A stretch of 26,124 nt of DNA from CAYUWM01 sp964448395 (GTDB lineage Bacteria; Chloroflexota; Dehalococcoidia; E44-bin15): positions 1 through 26,124 of the forward strand of contig CAYUWM010000019.1 of NCBI GenBank assembly GCA_964448395.1, in the 5' to 3' direction. Of the stretch, positions 1 through 6,453 are shown piece by piece. Position numbers and translations under genes: made by a program. Below the pieces are notes generated by a model. The model had not been told where the DNA came from and did no database searches. It was given only the letters and a program-made list of their open reading frames with translations. Positions within the stretch are counted from its first letter, which is position 1; every line of letters begins with the position of its first letter.

Positions 1-66
1 TCCGGAACCCAGTTCGACCCCGAGCTTGTGCAGGCATTTATACGCGTTTCTAAAGGGCAAAAATAG
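1..66 (+). CDS. C-terminal end of a probable HD-GYP-type phosphohydrolase (partial)
   Basis: An open frame enters from the left edge and ends at TAG after 21 residues (SGTQFDPELVQAFIRV followed by SKGQK). A Gly-x-Gln-Phe-Asp-Pro-x-x-Val-x-x-Phe pattern is the usual end of HD-GYP domains, which hydrolyse cyclic di-GMP. Only the tail is visible, so catalytic residues and any sensor domain cannot be checked. It converges on the next minus-strand gene, with a hairpin between them. The family call rests on one short motif. Confidence 0.5.
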   Translation, partial: SGTQFDPELVQAFIRVSKGQK

Positions 67-162
67 ATTGCGTAGCTATCTAAACCGTGCGACTAATATG
101 ATGTAATTTAACAATCTGCCGTCGTGTGCAGAACTGCACATTTTATTATTGCGTTAAATGAA

Positions 163-186
163 AAGGGGCCACACGGGTGGCCCCTT
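163..186 (-). terminator. Rho-independent terminator hairpin of the zinc-ribbon gene
   Basis: A perfect 10-bp stem (AAGGGGCCAC pairing with GTGGCCCCTT) encloses a 4-nt loop. On the minus strand the stem runs into TTTTCATTT, which gives a short U-rich tail after the 205-345 gene. On the plus strand no U tract follows, but the hairpin could also slow transcription from the left-hand gene. Confidence 0.7.
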
Positions 187-204
187 ACCCTACTATCAAC
201 GAAT

Positions 205-345
205 CTATGATCTGCCGATACGAAACACCTTGGTTCCGCAGTTGGGGCATACGCCGCTGGTTGCCGGACGGCCATTCTTCATCTTGATCTGCTGAGGATT
301 CTTGATCTCTACCTTCTTCCTGCACTTCATACAGTATGCCTGCAT
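205..345 (-). CDS. DUF5679-type zinc-ribbon miniprotein
   Basis: A 46-residue protein reading MQAYCMKCRKKVEIKN, then a lysine-rich linker, then CPNCGTKVFRIGRS. Two knuckles, CxxC near the N-terminus (C5, C8) and CPNC near residues 33-36, form a four-cysteine zinc ribbon. The pattern and length match the DUF5679 family, common in Chloroflexota and of unknown function. The ATG is preceded by AAGGAGG at good spacing. A sigma70-like promoter lies just upstream and a terminator follows, so it is a single-gene transcript. The basic, compact character would suit RNA or ribosome binding, but that is inference. Confidence 0.85.
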   Translation of the reverse strand: MQAYCMKCRKKVEIKNPQQIKMKNGRPATSGVCPNCGTKVFRIGRS

Positions 346-373
346 CACTACCTCCTTCTTTGGTTTCGACGAG

Positions 374-402
374 AGATTAACCGCATTTCACTTGTAAGTC
401 AA
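374..402 (-). promoter_or_regulatory. Sigma70-like promoter of the zinc-ribbon gene, with overlapping inverted repeat
   Basis: On the minus strand TTGACT (402-397) and TAATCT (379-374) are separated by exactly 17 bp, about 30 bp before the ribosome-binding site. An inverted repeat, ATTTCACT (385-392) and AGTGAAAT (404-411), has its arms on either side of the -35 element and could be an operator. The rest of 412-627 shows no gene I can support. Confidence 0.6.
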
Positions 403-627
403 TAGTGAAATGAAAAAACACCTCACAGTGAATTGCACAATATACCATATGTGTTAGGGAGGGGTGTGTAACGATAATGTTTAATGCTAAAAAAAATCCT
501 TTTTGTTGATACTTATTTCTCTAGTTTCTCTAGCGCAAACCGACGGTCAAGTGGCACCCAGAACTCACGCACCCGTTGTTTAGCTTTTCACTCAAGTCTC
601 CGCGGTTATGAGCCGCCAGTCCTGTCA

Positions 628-1749
628 TCAGTAATCTCGGTCAAGAGGCTGCACTTCCGCCACGAAATAGCGGTGAAAATTGTGCGGCAGGCTGTGATAA
701 TCGATGGATGATATTGCATCAGAAAAATCTCTAGAGTTTAAGGTGTTCCAGAACAGGGCTGTCCTCCCCCGCAAGCTTCCACTTTTTGCGTCATCGATAA
801 AGGCTGCTAAGGTTTTGCCTGTATAGGTGCCATCCAGCTTGATCCCTTCACATTCTCTCATCAGGGACACTGCCTCCATTCCCTTATTTGTGAAGAGCGC
901 GTATCGTTTGCCGGAATAATCGTCTCTGATGTCAACATCCGTTGGGGAAAACTCGAACCCGGGGAAAGAAGCATCCCGAGAATGAAGTAAAGAGGCGGTA
1001 TTGTTGATTAGTTCAATCATTCCCCTGACATTGACAAATTTTTCACTGGTTACTCGTACCGATATTACCCGGCTATTGAGCTTTGCAACCCTGAGCCCTA
1101 GGGTCAATCCGGCGGATGTGCCCATCGTGCCGCAGGCGACGTAAATATAATCTGGTTCAGGCATTTCACCATCGGTGATTTGCTTTTTTAATTCAAATGC
1201 CGCATTGATAAAACCAGCGACGCCAAGGGGCGAAGTGCCGCCAGGAGGAATGAGGTGGGGGAAGCGCCCGTTCTTGATCCTGCAACGCAGAAGCTGATAG
1301 AGGGTTGCCAGATATACTAATGGCATATTTCTTGCAGATTCCAACCCTGCCCCGCATGAGTGTAGTTCCGCACCACAGTAGTGACTCATGAGTAAATTGC
1401 GTCGGACATACTGGGCATTTGGCTGAGGTATTAACATCGATATGCTCTTCAAACCGACCTGTCGGGCGTATATAGCCGTGGCCAGTGCATGGTTTGACCC
1501 GGCACCGCCAAAGGATATAGTCTCTCTCGCTCCAGAGCGCAGAGCATTACCCAAAATGAACTCCAGCTTTCGCGGCTTGTTACCGCCATAGAGCTTACCA
1601 CTAAGGTCATCGCGTTTTATATAGAGCTGACTGATGTCTAACTCAACTCCTAACCTTTCGAGCTTCTGCACCGGAGTGGGAAATTCACCGAGAGGTGTGT
1701 AAGGAAGCCTCTCTCGCAGCAGCGGGTACTGCTCAAACAGCGGAATCAC
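628..1749 (-). CDS. PLP-dependent D-cysteine desulfhydrase / ACC deaminase family enzyme
   Basis: A fold-type II PLP enzyme of about 373 residues. The N-terminus IPLFEQYPLLRERLPYTPLG, the PTPVQKLERL stretch and the Schiff-base lysine segment GGNKPRKLE are family hallmarks. SFGGAGSNHALATA fits the phosphate/substrate loop, and GTMGTSAG is a second phosphate-binding glycine loop. Members deaminate D-cysteine, ACC or related amino acids to a keto acid and ammonia in the cytosol; the exact substrate cannot be read from sequence. A GTG at 1749 lies 9 nt after AAGGAA and is the preferred start. A GTG at 1767 in the same frame lacks a ribosome-binding site. It has its own promoter, so it is separate from the nitrogen operon upstream, although an ammonia-releasing enzyme would suit that context. 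Confidence 0.85.
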   Translation of the reverse strand: MIPLFEQYPLLRERLPYTPLGEFPTPVQKLERLGVELDISQLYIKRDDLSGKLYGGNKPRKLEFILGNALRSGARETISFGGAGSNHALATAIYARQVGLKSISMLIPQPNAQYVRRNLLMSHYCGAELHSCGAGLESARNMPLVYLATLYQLLRCRIKNGRFPHLIPPGGTSPLGVAGFINAAFELKKQITDGEMPEPDYIYVACGTMGTSAGLTLGLRVAKLNSRVISVRVTSEKFVNVRGMIELINNTASLLHSRDASFPGFEFSPTDVDIRDDYSGKRYALFTNKGMEAVSLMRECEGIKLDGTYTGKTLAAFIDDAKSGSLRGRTALFWNTLNSRDFSDAISSIDYHSLPHNFHRYFVAEVQPLDRDY

Positions 1750-1823
1750 TTCTATTCGTTCCTTCACTAACAGTCACGCAAGTCAACTCTCAGGTTCTCT
1801 GTTTCTATGACGGCTACGATGAC

Positions 1824-1852
1824 ATATTAGCATCGGTGGCTCCCGTTAGCAA
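1824..1852 (-). promoter_or_regulatory. Sigma70-like promoter of the PLP-enzyme gene
   Basis: On the minus strand TTGCTA (1852-1847) and TAATAT (1829-1824) are 17 bp apart. This predicts a leader of roughly 70 nt before the GTG at 1749. It lies in the 197-bp gap between this gene and the nrpR-like gene, which otherwise holds no gene. Confidence 0.5.
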
Positions 1853-1946
1853 TCCGGTGGTAGTGAGGGGATTAAGTTCCTGACACAGATCGGAGAGGGG
1901 CGTTACTTGGGGAGTCGATTGAACAAAATGGGCAATTGTGCAGTTG

Positions 1947-2981
1947 CTATATCTTCCAGAAGCTGGTGAGGTTCTGGTAATCCATCATCCCACTTTCGCC
2001 GATGTTTTCAATCTTAATACCAGCCTCAACAGCCGCAGCTAAAGGATTCAAGCCTCCGAACAACACCATGCCAATGCGATTCATCCCTACCTCGATCTGG
2101 CAGACCGACTCGCTGATATTACCCAGGACGTAGACCCCGTTTATGCCGGCTTCTTTAAGTGCTGCTACTGTATCTTCTACCAGCCCCCGTGCCGGTGCGG
2201 GTATCTCCCGGAAATTGGCCAGCACTTTGCCGTTTCCGGTCCGCGACGCTTCCAGGACGCTGGTCATGCTGGCCCTGATATACTGCTCAGAGGGGTCGAT
2301 TGAGGTACCAGCGTAATTGATTATAGCCACGAAACGCCTCGGGAGCGCGTTCCTTATCTCTAATACTCCGCCGAATCTGGATTCTATCGGCACTCCTGCC
2401 TTCAGTAAAACGCCATTTACAGTAACCCCACATATCGTTGCCAAGCCGGTCTTACCTTCAGGCACAACGATGTCGCCTAATTTTTCACCTTCCGATGCCA
2501 CTGCGACCATTTCACTTACACAGAAGCCAGCCTTGATTGCCTCTCCTATGGGCTCCAAGGCTACCTTGAATTTATCGTTATCGATAAGAGAAGTATTGAT
2601 GGCTACCTGGCCTGTTTGTTTAGTTGGGTTGAAGTTAATACGGAAGGCGAGCAGTTCCAGACGCTCGAGTATGAAGCCAACCTGGTCCGGCGCCAGTGCT
2701 GCTTTGAGTTCTTCTAATCCAACAGGAGTGATGCTCCTCCCGTCCCGGCCCAATGGCTTGGTATAGCCGCGTTCGTCCATTATCCTGAGGTGGTATCTGA
2801 CCGCTCTCTCGCTGAGGAATATGCCGTGGCGCTCCAGCTCCCGGGCTATCGTTATTGATCCCAGAGGTTCAGAGGACTCGCTCAACACCTTCAGGATAGC
2901 GATGATCTTCCGCTCTGCATCCGACATGGCACCGTGTAACAAGTGAACCCCTCTTAAATTACCTGGATTAGAGGACACCAT
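1947..2981 (-). CDS. nrpR: NrpR-like nitrogen repressor (winged helix plus one DUF128/NRD domain), copy 1
   Basis: About 344 residues. The N-terminal winged helix (core ERKIIAILKVLSESSEPLG to VRYHLRIMDERG, then GRSITPVGLEEL) is followed by a single DUF128/NrpR domain with the landmarks VAINTSLI, GFCVSEMVAVA, GLATICGVTVNGVLL, RFGGVLEI and GMVLFGGLNPLAAAVEAG. In methanogens NrpR represses nif and glnA by binding GGAA-N6-TTCC and is released by 2-oxoglutarate. It is the last gene after glnA (35-bp gap), so it is probably part of the amt-glnA transcript and may autoregulate. The start is uncertain. A TTG at 3005 abuts AGGAGG too closely, the ATG at 2981 gives a length matching the second copy (345), and the ATG at 2927 would still keep the helix-turn-helix. 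Confidence 0.85.
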   Translation of the reverse strand: MVSSNPGNLRGVHLLHGAMSDAERKIIAILKVLSESSEPLGSITIARELERHGIFLSERAVRYHLRIMDERGYTKPLGRDGRSITPVGLEELKAALAPDQVGFILERLELLAFRINFNPTKQTGQVAINTSLIDNDKFKVALEPIGEAIKAGFCVSEMVAVASEGEKLGDIVVPEGKTGLATICGVTVNGVLLKAGVPIESRFGGVLEIRNALPRRFVAIINYAGTSIDPSEQYIRASMTSVLEASRTGNGKVLANFREIPAPARGLVEDTVAALKEAGINGVYVLGNISESVCQIEVGMNRIGMVLFGGLNPLAAAVEAGIKIENIGESGMMDYQNLTSFWKI

Positions 2982-3005
2982 TATACCACGTCCATTATCT
3001 GTCAA
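2980..3005 (-). promoter_or_regulatory. Possible internal promoter in front of nrpR copy 1
   Basis: On the minus strand a perfect TTGACA (3005-3000) and a perfect TATAAT (2985-2980) are only 14 bp apart, shorter than the usual 16-18. They overlap the candidate starts of the regulator gene. If active, the transcript would begin near 2973 and translation would have to start at the ATG at 2927. The two perfect hexamers are striking, but the spacing is a strong caution. Confidence 0.25.
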
Positions 3006-3040
3006 CCTCCTGTTAATTGGGGAAGATGCTGCAACTGAAT

Positions 3041-4384
3041 CTATATGATAGGCAGATACCTCTCAATCTCGTATTCGGTTACCTGCGCGCGATACAGGTC
3101 CCATTCAATCTTTTTGTTCACAATGAAGGCGTTGAAAACGTGGTCGCCGAGGGCCTTTCGCGCCAATTCGCTTTTCTCAAGTAGCTCAATGGCCTCCCAC
3201 AGGCTGCCCGGCAGCATTCCAATACCCCTGCGCTCCCGCTCTTCCGGGCTCATCTGATAGACGTTTTCCTCAGTGGGCTTCGGTAGCTCATAGCCTTTAT
3301 CTACGCCTTCCAGACCCGCTGCCAGCATAACGCTGAAAGCGAGGTATGGATTGCACGCCGGGTCCGGTGACCTCAGCTCCATCCTGGTGGCATTCTCCTT
3401 GCCGGGCTGGTACTCGGGCACCCGTATCAGATCGGAGCGGTTGCGTCGTGCCCAGGTAATGTATACCGGCGCTTCGTATCCGGGGATCAATCGCTTGTAG
3501 GAGTTAACCCACTGGTTGGTGATACACGTTATCTCAGGTGCATGCTTCAATAGGCCGGCGATAAAGCATTTGGCCATCGGTGATAGATAGTACGAATCGT
3601 TGGCGTCGAAGAATGCGTTTCTGCCATCCTTGAACAGCGACATGTGGACATGCATACCGCTGCCGTTGATGCCGTAAACCGGCTTGGGCATGAAGGTGGC
3701 ATAAACACCGTGGTTCAGCGCGATCTGCTTAACCACCAGCCGGTAGGTCATTACATTGTCGGCCATAGTCAGGGCATCGGTGTACCTCATGTCAATCTCA
3801 TGCTGGCTGGGGGCAACCTCGTGGTGCGAATATTCCACGCCTACTCCCATCTCCTCCAGCGTCAGTACCGTCTCACGCCTCATGTCGGAGGCAGCATCGA
3901 GCGGGGTCATATCGAAGTAGCCACCGCGATCTAGGGGCTCCGTTCCGTTCTCATCCCTGAAGTAGAAATACTCCAGCTCCGGGCCCACGTAAAACGAGTA
4001 GCCCCGTTCAGCAGCCTGCTGCAGGTTTCTCTTCAGAACGAATCGTGGGTCTCCATCGAAGGGCTCTCCGCCGGGCCTCAGTATGTCGCAGAACATCCGA
4101 GCTACTGCTTTGTGTTCTTTCGGCCTCCACGGGAGCAACTGGAATGTATCGGCATTGGGCATCGCTAACATATCGCTCTCATCGATGCGGGCGAACCCCT
4201 CGATCGATGAGCCGTCGAAGCCCATGCCCTGCGTCAGCGCGTTCTCCAGCTCCTCGACGGTGATAGCAAAGCTCTTCAGCATACCAAGGATATCGGTGAA
4301 CCACAGCCGGATGAACTTTACATCGTGCTCCTTTGCGGTGCTCAGTACATATTCCTTGGCTTCTTCTCTTGCGTTAGCAGTCAT
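3041..4384 (-). CDS. glnA: Glutamine synthetase, type I (GSI-alpha-like)
   Basis: About 447 residues, ATP-dependent condensation of ammonia and glutamate to glutamine in the cytosol. FDGSSIEGFARIDESDM is the GSI-alpha signature, including the arginine (R62 in Bacillus) used in feedback inhibition. Other landmarks are GPELEYFYF, the HHEVAPSQHEIDMRY metal-site region, NGSGMHVHMSLF, the NRSDLIRVP flap region and the RMELRSPDPACNPYLAFS C-terminal region. The adenylylation tyrosine context of GSI-beta (NLY) is replaced by NVYQMSPEE, and no GSI-beta insertion is seen, so covalent adenylylation is unlikely. The ATG at 4384 follows GGGAGG at ideal spacing; an upstream frame to 4417 lacks one. It sits between PII and NrpR in a five-gene operon headed by a GlnR-type box array. 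Confidence 0.95.
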   Translation of the reverse strand: MTANAREEAKEYVLSTAKEHDVKFIRLWFTDILGMLKSFAITVEELENALTQGMGFDGSSIEGFARIDESDMLAMPNADTFQLLPWRPKEHKAVARMFCDILRPGGEPFDGDPRFVLKRNLQQAAERGYSFYVGPELEYFYFRDENGTEPLDRGGYFDMTPLDAASDMRRETVLTLEEMGVGVEYSHHEVAPSQHEIDMRYTDALTMADNVMTYRLVVKQIALNHGVYATFMPKPVYGINGSGMHVHMSLFKDGRNAFFDANDSYYLSPMAKCFIAGLLKHAPEITCITNQWVNSYKRLIPGYEAPVYITWARRNRSDLIRVPEYQPGKENATRMELRSPDPACNPYLAFSVMLAAGLEGVDKGYELPKPTEENVYQMSPEERERRGIGMLPGSLWEAIELLEKSELARKALGDHVFNAFIVNKKIEWDLYRAQVTEYEIERYLPII

Positions 4385-4422
4385 TTTAACCTCCCTTTCT
4401 TTATATACCCGAATCATTTATC

Positions 4423-4761
4423 TTAGACGGCGCTATCGCCTTCGTCTCCAGTCCTGATGCGGATGGCGTTCTCTACAGGGATGATAAATATCTTGCCATC
4501 TCCCCTTTCACCGGTCCTGGCTTTCAGCATGATGGCCTGCACTGCCTTACCGAGATCATCGTCGAGTACGACCACCTCGATCTTCAATTTGGGCAGGAAT
4601 GCCACGTTGTAATCCCCGGCTCGCCATTGCAGCGTTATCCCGTTCTGCCTGCCGCGGCCGCTTACCTCCGATACTGTCATCCCCAATATGCCCATCTCCC
4701 TCAGTGCCTCCCTGACCGGCTCCAGCCTCTCCGGCCTGATCGTCGCCTCTATCTTCTTCAT
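4423..4761 (-). CDS. glnB: PII nitrogen regulatory protein (GlnB/GlnK family)
   Basis: 112 residues, the standard PII length. MKKIEATIRPERLEPVREAL is the canonical first strand and helix. The T-loop (about 37-55) keeps Y51, the uridylylation tyrosine of proteobacterial PII, in RAGDYNVAFLPK. The cyanobacterial phosphoserine position 49 is glycine. The C-terminal GERGDGKIFIIPVENAIRIRTG holds the ATP/ADP-binding loop. PII proteins bind ATP or ADP and 2-oxoglutarate as trimers. Its ATG overlaps the amt stop (ATGA), and the amt-PII pairing argues for a GlnK-type role in plugging the ammonium channel. No uridylyltransferase is visible in this window, so modification at Y51 is open. Confidence 0.95.
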   Translation of the reverse strand: MKKIEATIRPERLEPVREALREMGILGMTVSEVSGRGRQNGITLQWRAGDYNVAFLPKLKIEVVVLDDDLGKAVQAIMLKARTGERGDGKIFIIPVENAIRIRTGDEGDSAV

Positions 4762-5984
4762 GGAACTATGCCTCCATAAGCCCTCTCGCCATGCTGTGAC
4801 AGGTCCAGCCCCACAACTTCCTCATGCTCTTTTACCCGCAGCCCGATTGTCTTGTCCACCAGCTTGCCTAACAGCCAGGTGGCGGCGAAAGCGTAAACCC
4901 CTACAGCAGCGACCATGGCCAGCTGCTTGGCAAGTTGCATGCCGTTGCCCGCTATGGCCCCATCAACCCCGCCAACGGCAGCGGTGGCAAAGAGTCCCGC
5001 AGCCAGGATCCCCCATACGCCTCCTACCCCGTGAACTGCCCACACGTCGAGCGATTCATCCACCTTCCTCCTCATCCTGAACAGTATGCAGTAGTAACAT
5101 ATCAGCGATGCGACAATGCCAATGGGTATCGCCATAATTGGCTCCACGAATCCAGCGGCGGGTGTGATCGCTGCGAGGCCAGCTATTGAACCGGTTGCAG
5201 CACCGAGCACTGAAGGGCGGCGCTGTAACCAGCTGATGATCACCCAGGTTACCGTGGCGGCGGACGCCGATACCATTGTGGTGACGAAGGCGCTGGAGGC
5301 CAGGCCGCCGGCGGTCAACGCACTGCCGGCGTTAAACCCGAACCACCCGAACCACAGCAGCCCCGCCCCCAGCAGCACCATGGGTATATTGTGCGGCTCC
5401 ATAGGCTCGCCTTCCCTGAATCCCTTGCGATGGCCCAGCAGGAACGCCAGCGCCAGTGCCGACATCCCCGCGTTTATGTGGACAACCGCACCACCAGCGA
5501 AGTCTATAGCACCGAGGTTGGCCAGCCAGCCTCCACTTCCCCATACCCAATGGGCGATTGGACAGTAAACTACTGTAAACCACAGAACCGCTAACGCTAA
5601 GAAGGCGCTGAACTTGGCTCGTTCCACGATGCCGCCGGTCCACAGAGCAACCGTGATGATGGCGAACATGCCCTGGAACATCATGAAGGACAGATGAGGT
5701 ACCGTCGTTGCATACGTTTCGGAAGGCGCCTGGCCGACGCCGGTCAATCCGGCAAAATTGAAGCTGCCGATAAAACCACCGGCGTCATTACCGAAGCTGA
5801 AACTGTAGCCGTACAGCACCCACAGTACCCCGATAACGCCAAGAAGAACAAAGGTCATCATCAAGGTGGATAGCACGTTCTTTCGCCGCACCAGGCCCCC
5901 GTAGAACAGGGCGAGGCCGGGCATCATCAGCATCACCAGCGCTGTGGATATAAGAACCCAGGTGGTATCTCCAGAGTCGATCAT
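4758..5984 (-). CDS. amt: Ammonium transporter (Amt/Rh family)
   Basis: 408 residues and about eleven hydrophobic segments beginning near residue 8 (TTWVLISTALVMLMMPGLAL). The pore-lining histidines sit in GGAVVHINAGMSALALA and AVHGVGGVWGILAAG. GGIVERAKFSAFL and AHWVWGSGGWL are further family signatures. The C-terminal tail (IGLRVKEHEEVVGLDLSQHG) is the cytosolic region that couples subunits and contacts PII. There is no classical cleavable signal peptide, and no clear ribosome-binding site before the ATG at 5984. Since the upstream small gene stops only 7 nt earlier, translational coupling is likely. It imports ammonium under nitrogen limitation, feeding the downstream glnA. Confidence 0.95.
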   Translation of the reverse strand: MIDSGDTTWVLISTALVMLMMPGLALFYGGLVRRKNVLSTLMMTFVLLGVIGVLWVLYGYSFSFGNDAGGFIGSFNFAGLTGVGQAPSETYATTVPHLSFMMFQGMFAIITVALWTGGIVERAKFSAFLALAVLWFTVVYCPIAHWVWGSGGWLANLGAIDFAGGAVVHINAGMSALALAFLLGHRKGFREGEPMEPHNIPMVLLGAGLLWFGWFGFNAGSALTAGGLASSAFVTTMVSASAATVTWVIISWLQRRPSVLGAATGSIAGLAAITPAAGFVEPIMAIPIGIVASLICYYCILFRMRRKVDESLDVWAVHGVGGVWGILAAGLFATAAVGGVDGAIAGNGMQLAKQLAMVAAVGVYAFAATWLLGKLVDKTIGLRVKEHEEVVGLDLSQHGERAYGGIVP

Positions 5985-5991
5985 CTTGTGC

Positions 5992-6360
5992 TCAGTTCTT
6001 TATCGATACTTCCACGATGTTCTGCCTGGCTATTGCGCCCTTCTCATCGCCCTTTCTCACGAAGACGTGCATCAGCCCCAGCACCTCATACTGTCCATTC
6101 ACCAGGTTGTTAGTGTGCCAGCTGACCGGGAAGTTCTCGTGTACGTCATTTGACTCTCCAATCTTGATCCAGGTATCCGTGCCTTTCTTGCGGTAATACC
6201 AGGGATTGGTAATGTCAACAACCACCGCTGGCAGACCGAGTGCTTCGAGCTCTTTCTCCAGCAGGTCGTTGTCGAGCTGCTCCCTCAACTGGACCGTACC
6301 TGATAAGGTACGTGATACCGTCGAGGGTACTATGAAATGGGGTCCCCAATCGTACGACAT
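5992..6360 (-). CDS. Small protein of unknown function, first gene of the amt-glnB-glnA operon
   Basis: 122 residues from an ATG at 6360 that lies 6 nt after GGAGGTG; an in-frame GTG at 6369 lies inside that ribosome-binding site. I do not recognise the family. It has no signal peptide, no membrane segment and no cysteines. The first half contains a charged helical stretch (REQLDNDLLEKELEALG). The second half (about 48-121) looks beta-rich. Its WYYRKKGTDTW, FPVSWHTNNLVNGQYEVLGL and VRKGDEKG pieces resemble the strand-turn pattern of Ig-like or fibronectin-like sandwiches. Being the promoter-proximal cistron of a nitrogen-scavenging operon, 7 nt ahead of amt, it probably acts with Amt or PII. 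That is inference from position only. Confidence 0.7.
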   Translation of the reverse strand: MSYDWGPHFIVPSTVSRTLSGTVQLREQLDNDLLEKELEALGLPAVVVDITNPWYYRKKGTDTWIKIGESNDVHENFPVSWHTNNLVNGQYEVLGLMHVFVRKGDEKGAIARQNIVEVSIKN

Positions 6361-6399
6361 AAGATACACCTCCTGCTATGATTCATTGTGCCTACTTAC

Positions 6400-6405
6400 A
6401 TGATA
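6400..6405 (-). promoter_or_regulatory. Candidate -10 element of the amt operon promoter
   Basis: On the minus strand TATCAT (6405-6400) lies 40 bp before the ATG at 6360. No good -35 hexamer stands 16-18 bp upstream, where the GlnR-type array lies instead. That is what an activator-dependent promoter looks like. CACAAT at 6390-6385 is an alternative and would put the array just upstream of position -35. Confidence 0.35.
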
Positions 6406-6415
6406 GGAGGCTTGT

Positions 6416-6453
6416 GTTACCGCAAGTTTTCGGGGATGTTACGGTCTTGTTAC
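6416..6453 (-). promoter_or_regulatory. GlnR-type operator array (four boxes in 11-bp phase)
   Basis: Read on the minus strand: GTAAC, six bases, GTAAC, six bases, GAAAA, six bases, GTAAC. The plus positions are 6449-6453, 6438-6442, 6427-6431 and 6416-6420, so every box starts exactly 11 bp from the next. The GlnR consensus described in actinomycetes alternates GTNAC and GAAAC-like half-sites with 6-bp spacers. The array ends about 55 bp before the first gene of the amt-glnB-glnA operon, and its distal end overlaps the carB stop codon. A GlnR-like regulator is encoded at 12644-13324. Confidence 0.75.

Noticed and set aside
484..711. Plus-strand ORF of 75 residues after the zinc-ribbon promoter region
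   Set aside because: No ribosome-binding site, low-complexity composition, and it runs into the conserved PLP enzyme on the other strand.
1695..1883. Plus-strand ORF of 62 residues
   Set aside because: Overlaps the start and promoter of the PLP enzyme; no recognisable features.
1902..1930. GTAAC motif followed 22 bp later by GTCAG upstream of the PLP enzyme, as a GlnR site
   Set aside because: The intermediate half-site is absent and only one good GTAAC is present, unlike the fully phased array at 6416-6453.
1932..1947. 16-bp near-palindrome at the end of nrpR copy 1 (GCAA...TTGC) as a terminator
   Set aside because: The stem is AT-rich with a mismatch and only a weak T stretch follows on the minus strand; too weak to call.
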